A stretch of 64,000 nt of DNA from Musa acuminata AAA Group (lineage: Eukaryota; Streptophyta; Magnoliopsida; Zingiberales; Musaceae): the NCBI RefSeq assembly GCF_036884655.1, contig NC_088356.1, positions 17,292,001-17,356,000 of the forward strand, in the 5' to 3' direction. Position 1 is the stretch's first letter. Every line of letters starts with the position of its first letter. The translations under genes were made by a program, and so were the position numbers. Positions 35,476 to 46,531 of this stretch are shown piece by piece. The notes beneath the pieces were generated by a model. The model ran no database searches. It was not told where the DNA came from and saw only the letters and a program-made list of their open reading frames with translations.

Positions 35476-37036
35476 TGTTGAATCTCGGATTTTGATGATG
35501 AAGTCAATTGTCATTTGTTATCTAATCTATATGTTGAGATAAGTGTGCAGGATTAACTACGATGAAAGTAAGATATGTAGCAGGAGTTACGCTGGAATCA
35601 AGACAATGATCACGTTGGGAGTTCGAGAGTTCAACGGAAGTTCGGACAGTCGTCGGAGGTTCTGCAGGAACAAATCCGAGAAGTCCATGAGCTTGCCAAA
35701 GAAGCTCGTCGGAACTCGCCAAGTGGATCGTCGCAAGTCCAGGAGTTTGCCGGAAGTCTGTAGGAGCATCACCGAGGGTTCATCGGATGATCGACGGAAG
35801 TTCGCCGGAAGCTCGCCGGAAGAAGTGATTGACGCACCGGAGCAAGTTGCAGTAAATGTCTTAGGAAATATCGTACTTAGCATAATGATTAAGTTGGAAA
35901 TGGGAGGTGATCCCATTAACTTAATCTTGGGGCAATTGGGCCCTTGAAAAACCCAACTTGGGCCGAATGGATCAACCCATTCGGACCCTGATTTCTGCCA
36001 AGCGGTTGAACCGCCCTAGCCAGGCGGTGGCACCGCCTGGGCTCAGTCTCCGAGCGAGATTGGGTGGTACAACCGCCCCTGACAGGAGGTGGCACCGCTT
36101 GAGCCCGGTCTTCGAGCTCTGGCAGGAGGTGCAACCGCCTTAGTCAGGCGGTGGCACTACCTGAGCTCGGTCTTCGAGCCCTGGCAGGAGGTGCAACCGC
36201 TCCTGACAGGAGGTGGCACCACCCAGAGGCTCAATCTTCGAGCTCTGCCAAGCGGTGCAACTGCCTCAGTCAGGAGGTGCAACCGCCAGATCCCGGAATT
36301 CCAGGAATTGACAGTTTTGAGCTCGAAATTCAAACTGGGTTGGGGCCTATAAATACCCCACCCTTTCAGCACTAAAAGAGCACCAAAAACACACCGAAAT
36401 CCTGATCTTATTCTATGATTTTTAGAGCTCAAAATTGTTGTAAAGGCCAAAAGTTCTTCTCCCTCTTTTCTTCCAAGTTCTGAACTTTAAAGAGAGGAGA
36501 GAAAATTCTGTAAGGGTTGTCTCCTAAGCCCGTCAAAATGAGTGAAACTATAAAAGGGTGGTTGGCCTTCGCCTATTGAAGAAAGGCCTCTAGTAGACGT
36601 CAGTGACCTCGTCGGTGGAGGAAGCCAAAAGTGGATGTAGGTCAAGATTGACCGAACCACTCTAAATCTCGGTTTGCATTTACTTTGAGCATCTTATACT
36701 TACTGCAAACCTCCTTAATAGCTTACTGCCTTCTGCACATTTACGATCGTGTTTTAAAGTTCAATATTTTCTGAATCGACGTTTAGACGTAAATCAGTTT
36801 TATCGTACGAACATCATATTTCAGTTTGCGCTTACATTTTAACTTTCATCATAACTGTAAACTGCCTTCATAGATTTCCTTTAACTACATCTCGCTTGAT
36901 TACAAGTTAAAGAGATTTACGAATCAGCTTTTCTACCGAAATCGCTTTTATCGTACGAACACCTTTTTAATCGTCGAAAGTTTTCCGCTGCACTAATTCA
37001 CCCCCCCCGCCCCTCTTAGTGCTCTTGATCCTAACA
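35476..37036 (+). repeat. 5' LTR of element D
   Basis: 1,561 bp, from TGTTGAATCTCGG to GATCCTAACA. It has a GGAAG-rich array (about 35620-35835), a palindrome array (36002-36290) and a TATA box TATAAATA at 36348-36355. A C-rich tract (CCCCCCCCGCCCC) near the end is conserved in this LTR group. The LTR lacks a roughly 240-bp block that element E has near its sense 5' end. Confidence 0.93.
36348..36355 (+). promoter_or_regulatory. LTR TATA box of element D
   Basis: TATAAATA in the context GGGGCCTATAAATACCCC. The same context sits at the equivalent point of every complete Sirevirus-type LTR here (3' LTR copy at 45657-45664), 60-100 bp downstream of the palindrome array. Confidence 0.85.
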
Positions 37037-37038
37037 AT

Positions 37039-37050
37039 TGGTATCAGAGC
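37039..37050 (+). promoter_or_regulatory. Primer-binding site of element D
   Basis: TGGTATCAGAGC two bases after the 5' LTR, complementary to the initiator-methionine tRNA 3' end. Confidence 0.93.
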
Positions 37051-37086
37051 GGGGTTAACTCTCAAACGGATTAAAACCCAAGAGAG

Positions 37087-38580
37087 ATGGCATACGCCGA
37101 AAAGCAAGAGGGCTATTCTATTACACGTCCACCCATGTTCAATGGGACGGACTACACCTATTGGAAGACCCGAATGAGGATCTTTTTTATTTCTATCGAT
37201 TTTGAACTTTGGAATCTTGTCGAAAATGGATTTTCGAAGTCTTCTCTTCCAATGATCGATTGGAATGAATTGGAGAAGATGGCTTTCGCTCTTAATGCAA
37301 AGGCTATGAATGCCTTATTTTGTGCGCTTGATAAAAACGAGTTCAACCGTGTTTCGGTTTGTGAAACCCCATTTGATATTTGGCACACACTCGAAGTGAC
37401 TCACGAAGGCACAAGTAGAGGGAAAGAGTCAAAAATCAATCTTTTGATACATTCTTTCGAACTTTTCCGGATGAAACCGAGTGAGACTATTGGCGACATG
37501 TTTACCCGTTTCACGGATATCGTCAACGGTCTAAAAGGACTCGGAAATTTTTTTTCGGATTTTGAGCTTGTAAATAAGATTCTAAGATCCCTTCCTAATA
37601 GTTGGGATCCTAAAGTCACTACTATTCAAGAGGTGAAAGATCTAAACAACTTCCCTCTTGAAGAACTAATCGGGTCATTAATGACCTACGAGATGACTTG
37701 CAAAGCTCATGAAGAGCAAGAAGACATCCTTCCAAAGAATAGGAAGGATATGACACTTAGAACTTCAGAAGACCACTTGAGAGAAAACTCAAGTGATGAG
37801 GACTGTGACGATGACTTGGCACTTCTAATAAGAAAATTTAAAAAATTCATTAAAAGAAACAAGTTTAAGAATGAAACAAAAAATAAATTTGAACCCAAGA
37901 AGGACCAAGTTATTTGCTATGTGTGCAAAAAGCCGGGACACTACAAGAGTGATTGTCCCCAAGTCAAAAATAGAACATCAAAGAAGAAGGTACTCAAAGC
38001 AACGTGGGATGACTCGAGTGGGTCCGAAGAAGAGGAGTCCAACACCGAGCAAGTTGCTCATTACGCCTTAATGGCCATCGGGGAGGAGGTAACAAATTTA
38101 ATAGATGCAGATTTATCATTTGACGAATTATTAAATGCCTTCCATGACTTATTTGATGAATGCAAGATTATTAGTAGAAAATATAAGTTGCTAAAAAAGG
38201 AGCATGATAGTCTTACTTGTAATTTTGATAAGTTAAAAACTGAATATCATGCTAGTTTAGGTTCATGCATAAAATGCCATGATCTAGAAACTCTCCAAAA
38301 GGAAAACTTGCTACTTAAAGACACCTTGAAGAAATTCGAGGTTGGTAGCAAGTCTTTGAATATGATCCTTGCAAACAAGGGTCACGTTCCTAAAAGAAGT
38401 GGAATCGGATTTGTGAGAAGTCCTCACCAAAATCCAACCACCTTCATAAAAGGCCCTATCTTACATGTTCGACACCAAAGTAAATGTAACTTTTGTTGCA
38501 AACTTGGACACAAAACGTATTATTGTCTATTCAAGAAAATTAGTCCGAACAAATGCTCCATGGGAGAAAGTGAATCTTGA
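37087..38580 (+). CDS. Element D gag, with the C-terminus fused to Gypsy sequence
   Basis: An open 497-codon frame. Residues about 18-240 are the Copia gag/capsid region (FNGTDYTYWKTRMRIF, NAKAMNALFCALDKNEF, GDMFTRFTDIVNGLKGLG). A basic linker leads to a CX2CX4HX4C zinc knuckle, CYVCKKPGHYKSDC, at about 277-290. An acidic segment and coiled-coil-like region (about 355-425) follow. A second CX2CX4HX4C motif, CNFCCKLGHKTYYC, lies at about 467-480. Copia homology ends near nucleotide 38550; the last codons come from out-of-frame Gypsy integrase. This is the only gag here that keeps both zinc motifs. The start is the first ATG after the PBS, in the usual position. Confidence 0.9.
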   Translation: MAYAEKQEGYSITRPPMFNGTDYTYWKTRMRIFFISIDFELWNLVENGFSKSSLPMIDWNELEKMAFALNAKAMNALFCALDKNEFNRVSVCETPFDIWHTLEVTHEGTSRGKESKINLLIHSFELFRMKPSETIGDMFTRFTDIVNGLKGLGNFFSDFELVNKILRSLPNSWDPKVTTIQEVKDLNNFPLEELIGSLMTYEMTCKAHEEQEDILPKNRKDMTLRTSEDHLRENSSDEDCDDDLALLIRKFKKFIKRNKFKNETKNKFEPKKDQVICYVCKKPGHYKSDCPQVKNRTSKKKVLKATWDDSSGSEEEESNTEQVAHYALMAIGEEVTNLIDADLSFDELLNAFHDLFDECKIISRKYKLLKKEHDSLTCNFDKLKTEYHASLGSCIKCHDLETLQKENLLLKDTLKKFEVGSKSLNMILANKGHVPKRSGIGFVRSPHQNPTTFIKGPILHVRHQSKCNFCCKLGHKTYYCLFKKISPNKCSMGESES

Positions 38581-39479
38581 TTTCAGTTTAGGACTATCAA
38601 GAACTCAAAGGAACAAGGATTCTATCATGGTTGTTGTTGACATATTTTCAAAAATATCTCACTTTGTTTCATGTAATAAATCAAATGATGCATCTCATAT
38701 TACTTATTTGTATTTTAAGGAGATTGTTATATTGCATGGTATTCCAAGAACTATGGTGTTTGATCGATATTCAAAATTTCTTATCCATTTTTGAAGACTC
38801 TTTGGAGGAAGTTGAGTACTTCTTTGAATTTTAATAGCTCACATCATCCATAAACTGATGGGCCAACTGAGATAACAAATAGAAACTCGAGAAACTTAGA
38901 AGTTATGTTGGAAAGAACATTAAACAACGGGATCTCGTTCTTTCACAAATTAAGTTTGCCTACAATCATTTCATGCATCATAGCATTGGTAAGAGTCCTT
39001 TTGAGATTGTTTATGATACTAATCATATTGGTCCTTTGGACTTAGTCCCTCATTCGACAACTAAGCAATTTAGTGGAGATGTTGATGAGAGAGTTAAGTA
39101 GATAAAGAAGCTACATGAAAGTGTTAAAGCAACCATAGAAAAGCAAAATGAGAGACACATGGAAGTTGCCAACAAACACAAATAATATGTGGAGTTTAAT
39201 GTAGGTGATTTGGTCTGGATTCATCTAATGAATGAGAGGTTTTCATCGGATAAATTTAAAAAATTAAAACCAAAGGCTGATGGTTCATTCAAGGTGCTTA
39301 AAAGAATTAACAAAAATGCTTATAAGATCGAGCTACCTGTATATTACGAAATATCCCCAACATTTAATGTGGCTGATTTAAGTCCTTATCATGATCATAT
39401 TGATGAAACAAACAAGGACTTAAGGATAAGTCTTTTTCAACCAAGAGAGATTAACATAGAAATGCCTAATTTACTATAA
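38552..39479 (+). pseudogene. Ty3/Gypsy integrase remnant inside element D
   Basis: Translation gives PWEKVNLDFSLGLSRTQRNK and MVVVDIFSKISHFV, then FKEIVILHGIPRTMVFDR, a Ty3/Gypsy integrase core, followed by degraded sequence with stops. An open piece at 39189-39479 carries the integrase C-terminal block GDLVWIHLMNERF through FKVLKRINKNAYKIELP and FNVADLSPYHD. The sequence is in the same orientation as D. Gypsy sequence inside a Copia element marks recombination or secondary insertion. No Gypsy LTR or RT is recognisable next to it. Confidence 0.85.
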
Positions 39480-40033
39480 TATACTCATATAAACAATGCT
39501 ACTGCTATGGTATTTTTTTCAACTCATAATATTGCCTCATAGTTTTCAACTCAGTCCACTCAAATATGACAACTCCATATTCCCTACATAAAGTTAAAAC
39601 TGTTTCAAAGTACTTTTCTTCATGACTAAGGAACATATTAAACGAGTTAGTTACCGATTGTAAAATATTTAATCTCATAATTCCCAATGCATGAAGGGTT
39701 GTTTCATACACTAGTACTTATTTTGGTGTTTTAGGGTTAAAAGTTTAGAAACTGATGATATTGGCATAAGTTCTCTTGGAGTTCTCTCTTAAACTCTATA
39801 TCTCTTGGATACTTCCTTGAGTGGTGAATATTTTATTTTCAGTTTTGTATCCGTATTTATTATCCTTGGGGTGGTAAACTTTCTGTATCCCTTTGTGATT
39901 TTAAATTTGTTGGTGAGCTATTTTTTTATTTGATTTAAGTATTATCATAAATTTGTTCCTTTCCTATTATCGATTTTTTTTTAAATGCATTCTGCATTAT
40001 ACCTCGTATCAACATCAACTTGATTTAGAGCGA

Positions 40034-40070
<37 letters not shown>

Positions 40071-40620
40071 ACTTATGGTTTCAAAGCGTTCTTGATTACA
40101 AGCGGAAGTTGCCCTTTTCTCACTCTCTTGTTTGCTTCTTGTTTCAAAGCATTCTTGATTGCAAGCAGAAATTGCCTTTTATATATTTGTTTGTGTTTGG
40201 GATTTTTATCTTCTTGTTATATACAAGTCTGGGAATGCTTAGGGTTAGATATATATTACATGAAGGATCCATGGGGCGTTCTGCCAAACAAAGTTCTTCA
40301 AGTTCGTCAACACAGTAGGAGATCAGTGGGCGCAATGAAGTCGTCGACTCCCTCCAAAGCGAGATCACTACTAAGGAGGACCAAGTGCAGGCAATGGATG
40401 AACTCATCAAGCAACACTAGGTCTGACCTCTTTCTTGGGTCATCTTCCTCAGCTTTGTGCTCTCATGGGAATGCACGATGATCAGGCGAAAGTGTCCGAC
40501 ATCGATCAGCAGCCGAGCGATCACATCCAAGAGAAGGCGGAGATGAAATCCAAGTGCCGAGAGAAGTTGATGAGTTCATGTTACGTGAGATGATTGAATA
40601 TGTTTTTTTCCACAAAGACG
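39480..40620. other. Unassigned DNA inside element D, with (CT)n and a 65-bp duplication
   Basis: 39480-40030 is AT-rich and may be the tail of the Gypsy element. A (CT)n tract is at about 40036-40068. GTTTCAAAGC with TTCTTGATT occurs twice, at about 40077 and 40142, as a degenerate 65-bp tandem duplication. 40250-40480 has coding-like composition (a possible coiled-coil peptide around EVVDSLQSEITTKEDQVQAM), but its frame is soon closed. I cannot name it. Confidence 0.45.
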
Positions 40621-40716
40621 CAGTCGAAGATAATTGACTGAGGTATGTGTTTTTGGTACAAGATCATAAATCATCCATCAATCTTTATTTAATCAACCCG
40701 AATCTTAACGCAAGGA

Positions 40717-40734
40717 TATATATATATATATATA

Positions 40735-40778
<44 letters not shown>

Positions 40779-40916
40779 TCTTGGGCTGCTGGGTTTGGAG
40801 GTTTCTTGGTCCCAAACAAAGATCCTCCCCTTTGTCCTTTTCTAGCCTCTTTATCTTGCGACCATTAAACACTGCTCACCGCCAAACGATACTCAATTCC
40901 GCCCCTCGTACTTTAG

Positions 40917-40950
<34 letters not shown>
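40717..40950. repeat. (TA)n and two (CT)n microsatellites
   Basis: (TA)n at about 40717-40734, (CT)n at about 40739-40775 and (CT)n at about 40918-40949, just upstream of the captured gene promoter. CT tracts are common in plant promoters and 5' leaders. Confidence 0.9.
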
Positions 40951-40952
<2 letters not shown>

Positions 40953-41039
40953 TGTGTGCGCTGGCAATCCAAGTGGAGGATGGATCGTGTCACTCAGCTT
41001 TCCCATGCCACTTGTGAAAGCCATCTCGAGTGACAGCTA

Positions 41040-41261
41040 ATTGTGAATGCATTAAATCTTTAATTTGTTAAACCTCTTTCCAAATTAAAACTCATTATTT
41101 AATTTCCCTCCATATCGGACGGTCGTCCGAGCTCCTCGTGGTGCGTTAATCTTAATGCAATGTGGTGGTGCACCCCTATATAAGACCACCGCCACTCTCC
41201 GCTCCCTCCGTTCCATTTATCTTCCTCCGATCTTTAGGGCGGGTTTTGGTTTCCTCGAACA
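41040..41261 (+). promoter_or_regulatory. Core promoter and leader of the captured host gene
   Basis: The TATA box TATATAA is at 41177-41183 in CACCCCTATATAAGACC, about 80 bp before the ATG at 41262. A pyrimidine-rich leader follows. This resembles a host gene promoter rather than an LTR promoter, because the LTR arrays are absent. Confidence 0.6.
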
Positions 41262-41587
41262 ATGTCTCGCGCTCCTCCATCGGACGCCGACAAGGGCTCG
41301 CCCGGCGACTACGAGCTCGAGGAGGACTCTCTGCAGAAGCTCGTCAACTGCGAGAATCGCTGCCGCGAACTCCAAGATCAGATATCGTCTCTCGAGCGTG
41401 AGGTTCTCTCGTTGGAGGATCGCCTGGAGAAGCGCCGGGTTCGTGTTCTTTTCCCGTTCCTGTGTCAGATCCTTTCCCTTTTTTTTTTTTTTTTGTCTTT
41501 TGCTTTGCTCTGTTCTTGACCTCGCTGTGGTGGTCGCAGTACGGGGCGAGACTGAGCGACGTGGCGTTGGACAAGTGCATTAGCGCA
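41262..41587 (+). pseudogene. 5' end of a host gene (exon 1, intron 1, part of exon 2) inside element D
   Basis: Exon 1 (41262-41438) encodes 59 residues starting MSRAPPSDADKGSPGDYELE, with a heptad-like coiled coil in LQDQISSLEREVLSLEDRLE. A GT donor at 41439 and a T-rich tract leading to a CAG acceptor at 41537-41539 define a 101-bp intron. Exon 2 continues in frame (YGARLSDVALDKCISA) to a TAA at 41588-41590, next to the point where Copia sequence resumes. The retained intron and promoter show the segment came from genomic DNA or unspliced RNA. I do not recognise the gene. The TAA is probably created at the junction, so this is read as a truncated copy, although the 75-codon spliced ORF could in principle be expressed. 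Confidence 0.65.
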
Positions 41588-41600
41588 TAAACACTGCATG

Positions 41601-43640
41601 CTATATTTTGAATAGAGTTCTAGCAAGACTCTTACTCACCAAAACTCTCTATGAGTTATGGAACAACAAAAAACCCAATGTTTCATATTTTAAAGTATTT
41701 GGGTGCAAGTGTTTTATCTTGAATGAAAAAGATAACTTAGGAAAATTTGATGCTAAATCCGATGAAGGAATCTTTCTTGTTATTCTTCGGTTTCTAAAGC
41801 TTTTTGTATCTTCAATAAAAGAACTTTAATTATTGAAGAATCCATTCATGTTGTTTTCAATGAGATTTCCGAAATTAGGAAAAACGATTTTGATGATGAT
41901 GTTAATTTTGATTCCTTGAATTTAAATGAAACCCCGTCTCCAACTAGCAACTTGGATGCATCCACTTCCGAAACATCCTTACTCAAGGATTGGAAGTATG
42001 TAGATGCTCATCCTAAGGAGCTAATCTTATGAGACACATCAAAGGGGGTTCAAACACGTTCTTCTCTTAAAAATTTTGGTGCCAACGCCGCTTTTCTCTC
42101 CCAAATTGAACCCAAATGTGTTGATGAAGCTATAAAAGATGATTCATGGATTATCGCAATGCAAGATGAATTAAATCAATTTAAGAGAAATAAGGTGTGG
42201 AAGCTTGTTCCTAGGCCAACTGACCATTTAGTTATTGGTACTAAATGGGTTTTTAGAAACAAGTAAGATGAATATGGTATCGTGGTTAGAAACAAGGCTA
42301 GATTAGTGGCCAAAGATTTCAACCAAGAAGAAGGTATCGATTACGAAGAAACCTTCGCTCCTGTGGCTCGATTAGAAGCCATAAGGATGCTCCTTGCCTA
42401 CGCTAGTAGTAATAATTTTAAGTTGTTTCAAATGGATGTTAAAAGTGCTTTTCTTAATGGCTTTATTTCCGAAGAAGTCTATGTTGAACAACCTCCTGGA
42501 TTTGAAAATAATAGCCTCCCTAATCATGTGTTTAGATTAACTAAAGCTCTCTATGATTTAAAACAAGCTCCGAGGGCTTGGTATGAGAGACTTAGTTCTT
42601 TTCTTATTGAAAATAATTTCACAAAAGGCAAGGTTGATACTACATTGTTCATCAAGAATTTTGAAAATAATTTTCTCATTGTTTAGATTTATGTTGATGA
42701 TATTATCTTTGGTTCTACGAATGAATCTCTTTGTGAATCTTTTGCTAAAACTATGAGTCTTGAATTCGAAATGAGTTTAATGGGAGAATTAACATTCTTC
42801 TTAGGCTTACAAATCAAACAACTAAGCAATGACATCTTTATTAGTCAAACTAAATATGCTATGAAATTGCTAAAAAGGTTTAATATGAATAGCTCAAAAG
42901 CTATTAACACTCATATGAGCACCTCCACTAAGTTAGAAATTGATGAAAGTGGAAAAAGTTTCGATCAAAAAACTTATAGGGGCATGATAGGAAGTTTACT
43001 TTACCTCACTGCAACTAGACCAGATATCATGTTCAGTGTAGGACTTTGTGCTAGATTTCAATCAAACCCTAAGATATCTCATCTCAAAGCAGTTAAAAGA
43101 ATACTTAGATATCTTAATGGTACCACAAATCTAGGATTATGGTATCCAAAATCAGAGAATCTTGAGTTAATTGCTTATGCTGATGCGGACTTTGCTGGCT
43201 GTAGACTAGATAGAAAAAGCACGTCAGGAACATGTCAATTTTTAGGACATGCCCTTGTTTCCTGGTCATCTAAGAAACAAAACTCGGTTGCACTATCAAC
43301 AACCGAAGCTGAATATATTGCAGCAAGTGCATACTGTGCACAAGTTGTATGGATGAAAAACACCTTAGAAGATTATAAAGTTCATCTTAAAAATATTCCC
43401 ATTAAATGTGATAACACAAGTGCAATATGCTTAACAAAGAATCCTATACAACACTCAAGAACAAAACATATTGATATTAGACATCACTTTATACGAGATC
43501 ATGTTACTAATCATGATGTAATCATAGAGTTCATTGATACTAAACATCAACTAGCTGATATTTTTACAAAACCTCTAAGTGAAGAACAATTTGATTTCAT
43601 AAGAAGAGAATTAGGAATGTTGATGTGTCCGAATACATAA
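41601..43640 (+). pseudogene. Element D pol: integrase C-terminus, RT and RNase H, broken
   Basis: Integrase C-terminal region (YELWNNKKPNVSYFKVFGCK) from 41608, a frameshift near 41785 and a TGA near 42030. The RT then runs from KWVFRNK; a TAA follows at about 42264-42266. An open frame resumes with [13 protein letters not shown] and [16 protein letters not shown] at 42684-42686 stands immediately before IYVDDIIFGS, the RT catalytic motif. RNase H follows (43170-43640) with YADADFAGC, KSTSGTCQFLG, STTEAEYIAAS and LADIFTKPL. The two RT stops replace glutamine codons, as C-to-T changes would give. Domain residues are otherwise well kept, so inactivation looks recent. Confidence 0.92.
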
Positions 43641-44784
43641 ACTAGTTAAAATTATTTTTCGGACTTTATTGAATGATCAAATCACTTGATTGCCATTACA
43701 TGCCTAAATAACATGTTAGAAATTATGTGTTGAATACAAAAATTTCCATAACAATAAGCATGTTTTGTCTTCATGATTCATGATTGTATTTGAAAATCTA
43801 TAGCATAGTCTTGTCTGACTGCATGAAAGTGTTAATTTTATTTTCGGATTCGCTTAACAATTGGTATCCTAACAATCAGATTTTCTCATACACTTATTAT
43901 ATGAAAAATATTTTTCTGAAATGGATTTGATGAAATGATTCATGCTTGAAATATGGATGATAGTGTTTTTACTTGCAAAGATTTGTTTCACATATATATC
44001 TTGATCCTTGTAAAAATGAAGCATGATTTAATCTCTCATCGATTTTAACTTCACTCAAAGTAAACTCACAAATAGCCTTCCTCCTTCATGCAAAAAGATT
44101 ATAACAAATAAAAAGGAAGAAGTACTCAAAGTGATCTACATATCATGCTTTCCTTTATATGCTTATATAATTGATTTCCTATCACTCACTATTGGAAAAT
44201 AACATGAACCTAGTAAAAGCATGAACAATTATCACAGTTATGCTCAAAATTTGCTTATATTATTCTCTTGGTATCACAATTACCACACTTTTTGTTGATG
44301 ACAAAGGGGGAGAAATATATGAGTATTAATGCTATGCTATGCCTTGTTTGTATCGTGTCAAGATATCAAATAAAAAACTTGCATCGTAATTTTACGTATT
44401 GATATCTTACCATATGATGAAATGTAATAATTGCTAAAACATTTGAAATGTGTGCATCATGTAATAATATCAAAATCTTACTTCGCAGTTTTACATGTTG
44501 ACATCTTATAATATGATGAATTGCTACTATTACCATCATTCAAACTTGTAATGTAAAATTTGAAAATGAATGTCAAGCCTTGACATAATCTTCAGAGAGA
44601 AACATCATGATGGGAATCATGATGGGAGTATTGATAAGTTTAAATGATTTTAACTTATCAATATGTCTCTTGAATTCAAAAGTTTTGAATTCAAAAATGA
44701 CTTATCTTAAGTATGACATATAGATAGGGGGAGTTAAGGTTAACTCTATTATCAATTGATTGTCATCATCAAAAAGGGGGAGAT
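43641..44784 (+). other. Element D non-coding region and PPTs
   Basis: AT-rich. A PPT-like tract AAAGGGGGAGAA is at 44303-44314 and the terminal PPT AAAAAGGGGGAGA at 44771-44783, directly before the 3' LTR. It lacks most of the GCAAGCTAGC array found in A, B, C, N and E. Confidence 0.85.
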
Positions 44785-46341
44785 TGTTGAATCTCTGATT
44801 TTGATGATGAAATCAGTTGTCATTTGTTATCTAATATATATGTTGAGATAAGTGTGCAGGATTAACTACGATGAAAGTAAGATATGCAGTAGGAGTTGCG
44901 CCGGAATCAAGACAATGATCACGTTGGGAGTTCGAGAGTTCGACGGAAGTTTGGACAGTCGTCGGAGGTTCTGCGGGAACAAATCCGAGAAGTCCATGAG
45001 CTTGCCAAAGAAGCTCATCGGAACTCGCCAAGTGGATCATCGCAAGTCCAGGAGTTTGCCGGAAGTCCGCAGGAGCATCACCGAGGGTTCATCGGATGAT
45101 CGACGGAAGTTCGCCGGAAGCTCGCCGGAAGAAGCGATTGACGCACCGGAGCAAGTTGCAGTAAATGTCTTAGGAAATATCGTAGTTAGCACAATGATTA
45201 AGTTGGAAATTGGAGGTGATCCCATTAACTTAATCTTGGGGCAATTGGGCCCCTGAAAAACCCAAATTGGGCCGAATGGATCAACCCATTCGGACCCTGA
45301 TTTCTGCCAGGCGGTTGAACCGCCCCAGCCAGGCGGTGGCACCGCCTGGGCTCAGTCTCCGAGCGAGACTGGGCGGTGCAACCACCCCTGACAGGAGGTG
45401 GCACCGCTTGAGCTCAGTCTTCGAGCTCTGGCAGGAGGTGCAACCGCCTCAATCAAGCAGTGGCACCGCATGAGCTCGGTCTTCGAGCCCTGGCAGGAGG
45501 TGCAACCGCCCCTGACAGGAGGTGGCACCGCCTAGAGGCTCAGTCTTCGAGCTCTGCCAGGCGGTGCAACCGCCTCAGTCAGGAGGTGCAACCACCAGAT
45601 CCCGGAATTCCGGGAATTGACAGTTTTGAGCTCGAAATTCAAACTGGGTTGGGGCCTATAAATACCCCACCCTTTTAGCACTGAAAGAGCACCAAAAACT
45701 CACCGAAATCCTGATCTTATTCTATGATTTTTAGAGCTCAAAATTGTTATAAAGGCCAAAAGTTCTCCTCCCTTTTTTCTTCCAAGTTCTGATCTTTAAA
45801 GAGAGGAGAGAAAATTCTGTAAGGGTTGTCTCCTAAGCCCGTCAAAAGGAGTGAAACTGTAAAAGGGTGGTTGGCCTTCGCCTATTGAAGGAAGGCCTCT
45901 AGTAGACGTCGGTGACCTCGCGGTGGAGGAAGCCAAAAGTGGATGTAGGTTAAGATTGACCGAACCATTCTAAATCTCGGTTTACATTTACTTTGAGCAT
46001 CTTATCCTTACTGCAAACCTCCTCAATAGCTTACTGCCTTCTGCACATTTACGATCGTGTTTTAAAGTTCAGTATTTTCCAAATCGGTGTTTAGACGTAA
46101 ATCAGTTTTATCGTACGAACATCATATTTCAGTTTGGCTTACATTTTAACTTTCATCATAACTGCAAATTACCTTCATAGATTTCCTTTAACCACATCTC
46201 GCTTGATTACAAGTTAAAGAGATTTACGAATCGGCTTTTCTACCGAAATTGCTTTTATCGTACGAACACCTTTTTAATCGTCGAAAGTTTTCCGCTGCAC
46301 TAATTCACCCCCCCCCCCTCTTAGTGCTCTTGATCCTAACA
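44785..46341 (+). repeat. 3' LTR of element D
   Basis: 1,557 bp, very similar to the 5' LTR. It has a GGAAG-rich array (about 44930-45140), palindrome array (45306-45594) and TATA box at 45657-45664. It ends TCCTAACA and is followed by the GCATT duplication. Confidence 0.93.
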
Positions 46342-46531
46342 GCATTAGCAATGTTAAGGTTCGCTACATCTTGGAATTCTACTTCCCATTTTGCTGGTGA
46401 GAACTTTGAAGGGAAGAATCAATGTCCTTGGCCATCAACCATAAACCGGGTACTTCGCGTATGCATCAGATCGTAGACTCTGTCCAGTCCCAAACCCACA
46501 GTCAATCTATCGATGAGTCCACGGCTCCTAT
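46342..46531. other. Mitochondrial-like DNA, segment 2
   Basis: 190 bp between elements D and E. It starts with the right GCATT duplication and ends with the left flank of E (CCTAT, 46527-46531). Its composition matches segment 1. Confidence 0.45.

Larger units (their letters stand above)
35476..46341 (+). mobile_element. Element D: Sirevirus-type Copia with a mosaic interior
   Basis: A 10.9-kb element with two similar LTRs (35476-37036 and 44785-46341), PBS, PPT and perfect GCATT duplications (35471-35475 and 46342-46346). The order is LTR, PBS, gag, Gypsy integrase remnant, unassigned DNA with CT repeats, host gene 5' end, Copia integrase C-terminus, RT, RNase H, non-coding region, PPT, LTR. 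Protease and the N-terminal integrase of the Copia are missing, replaced by about 3 kb of foreign DNA. Confidence 0.93.

Noticed and set aside
35543..35947. 134-codon ORF in the D LTR, with a relative at 44852-45256
   Set aside because: It falls in the GGAAG-rich U3 array and recurs only because the LTR is duplicated; its composition follows the repeat, and it is not conserved as a frame in B, N or E.
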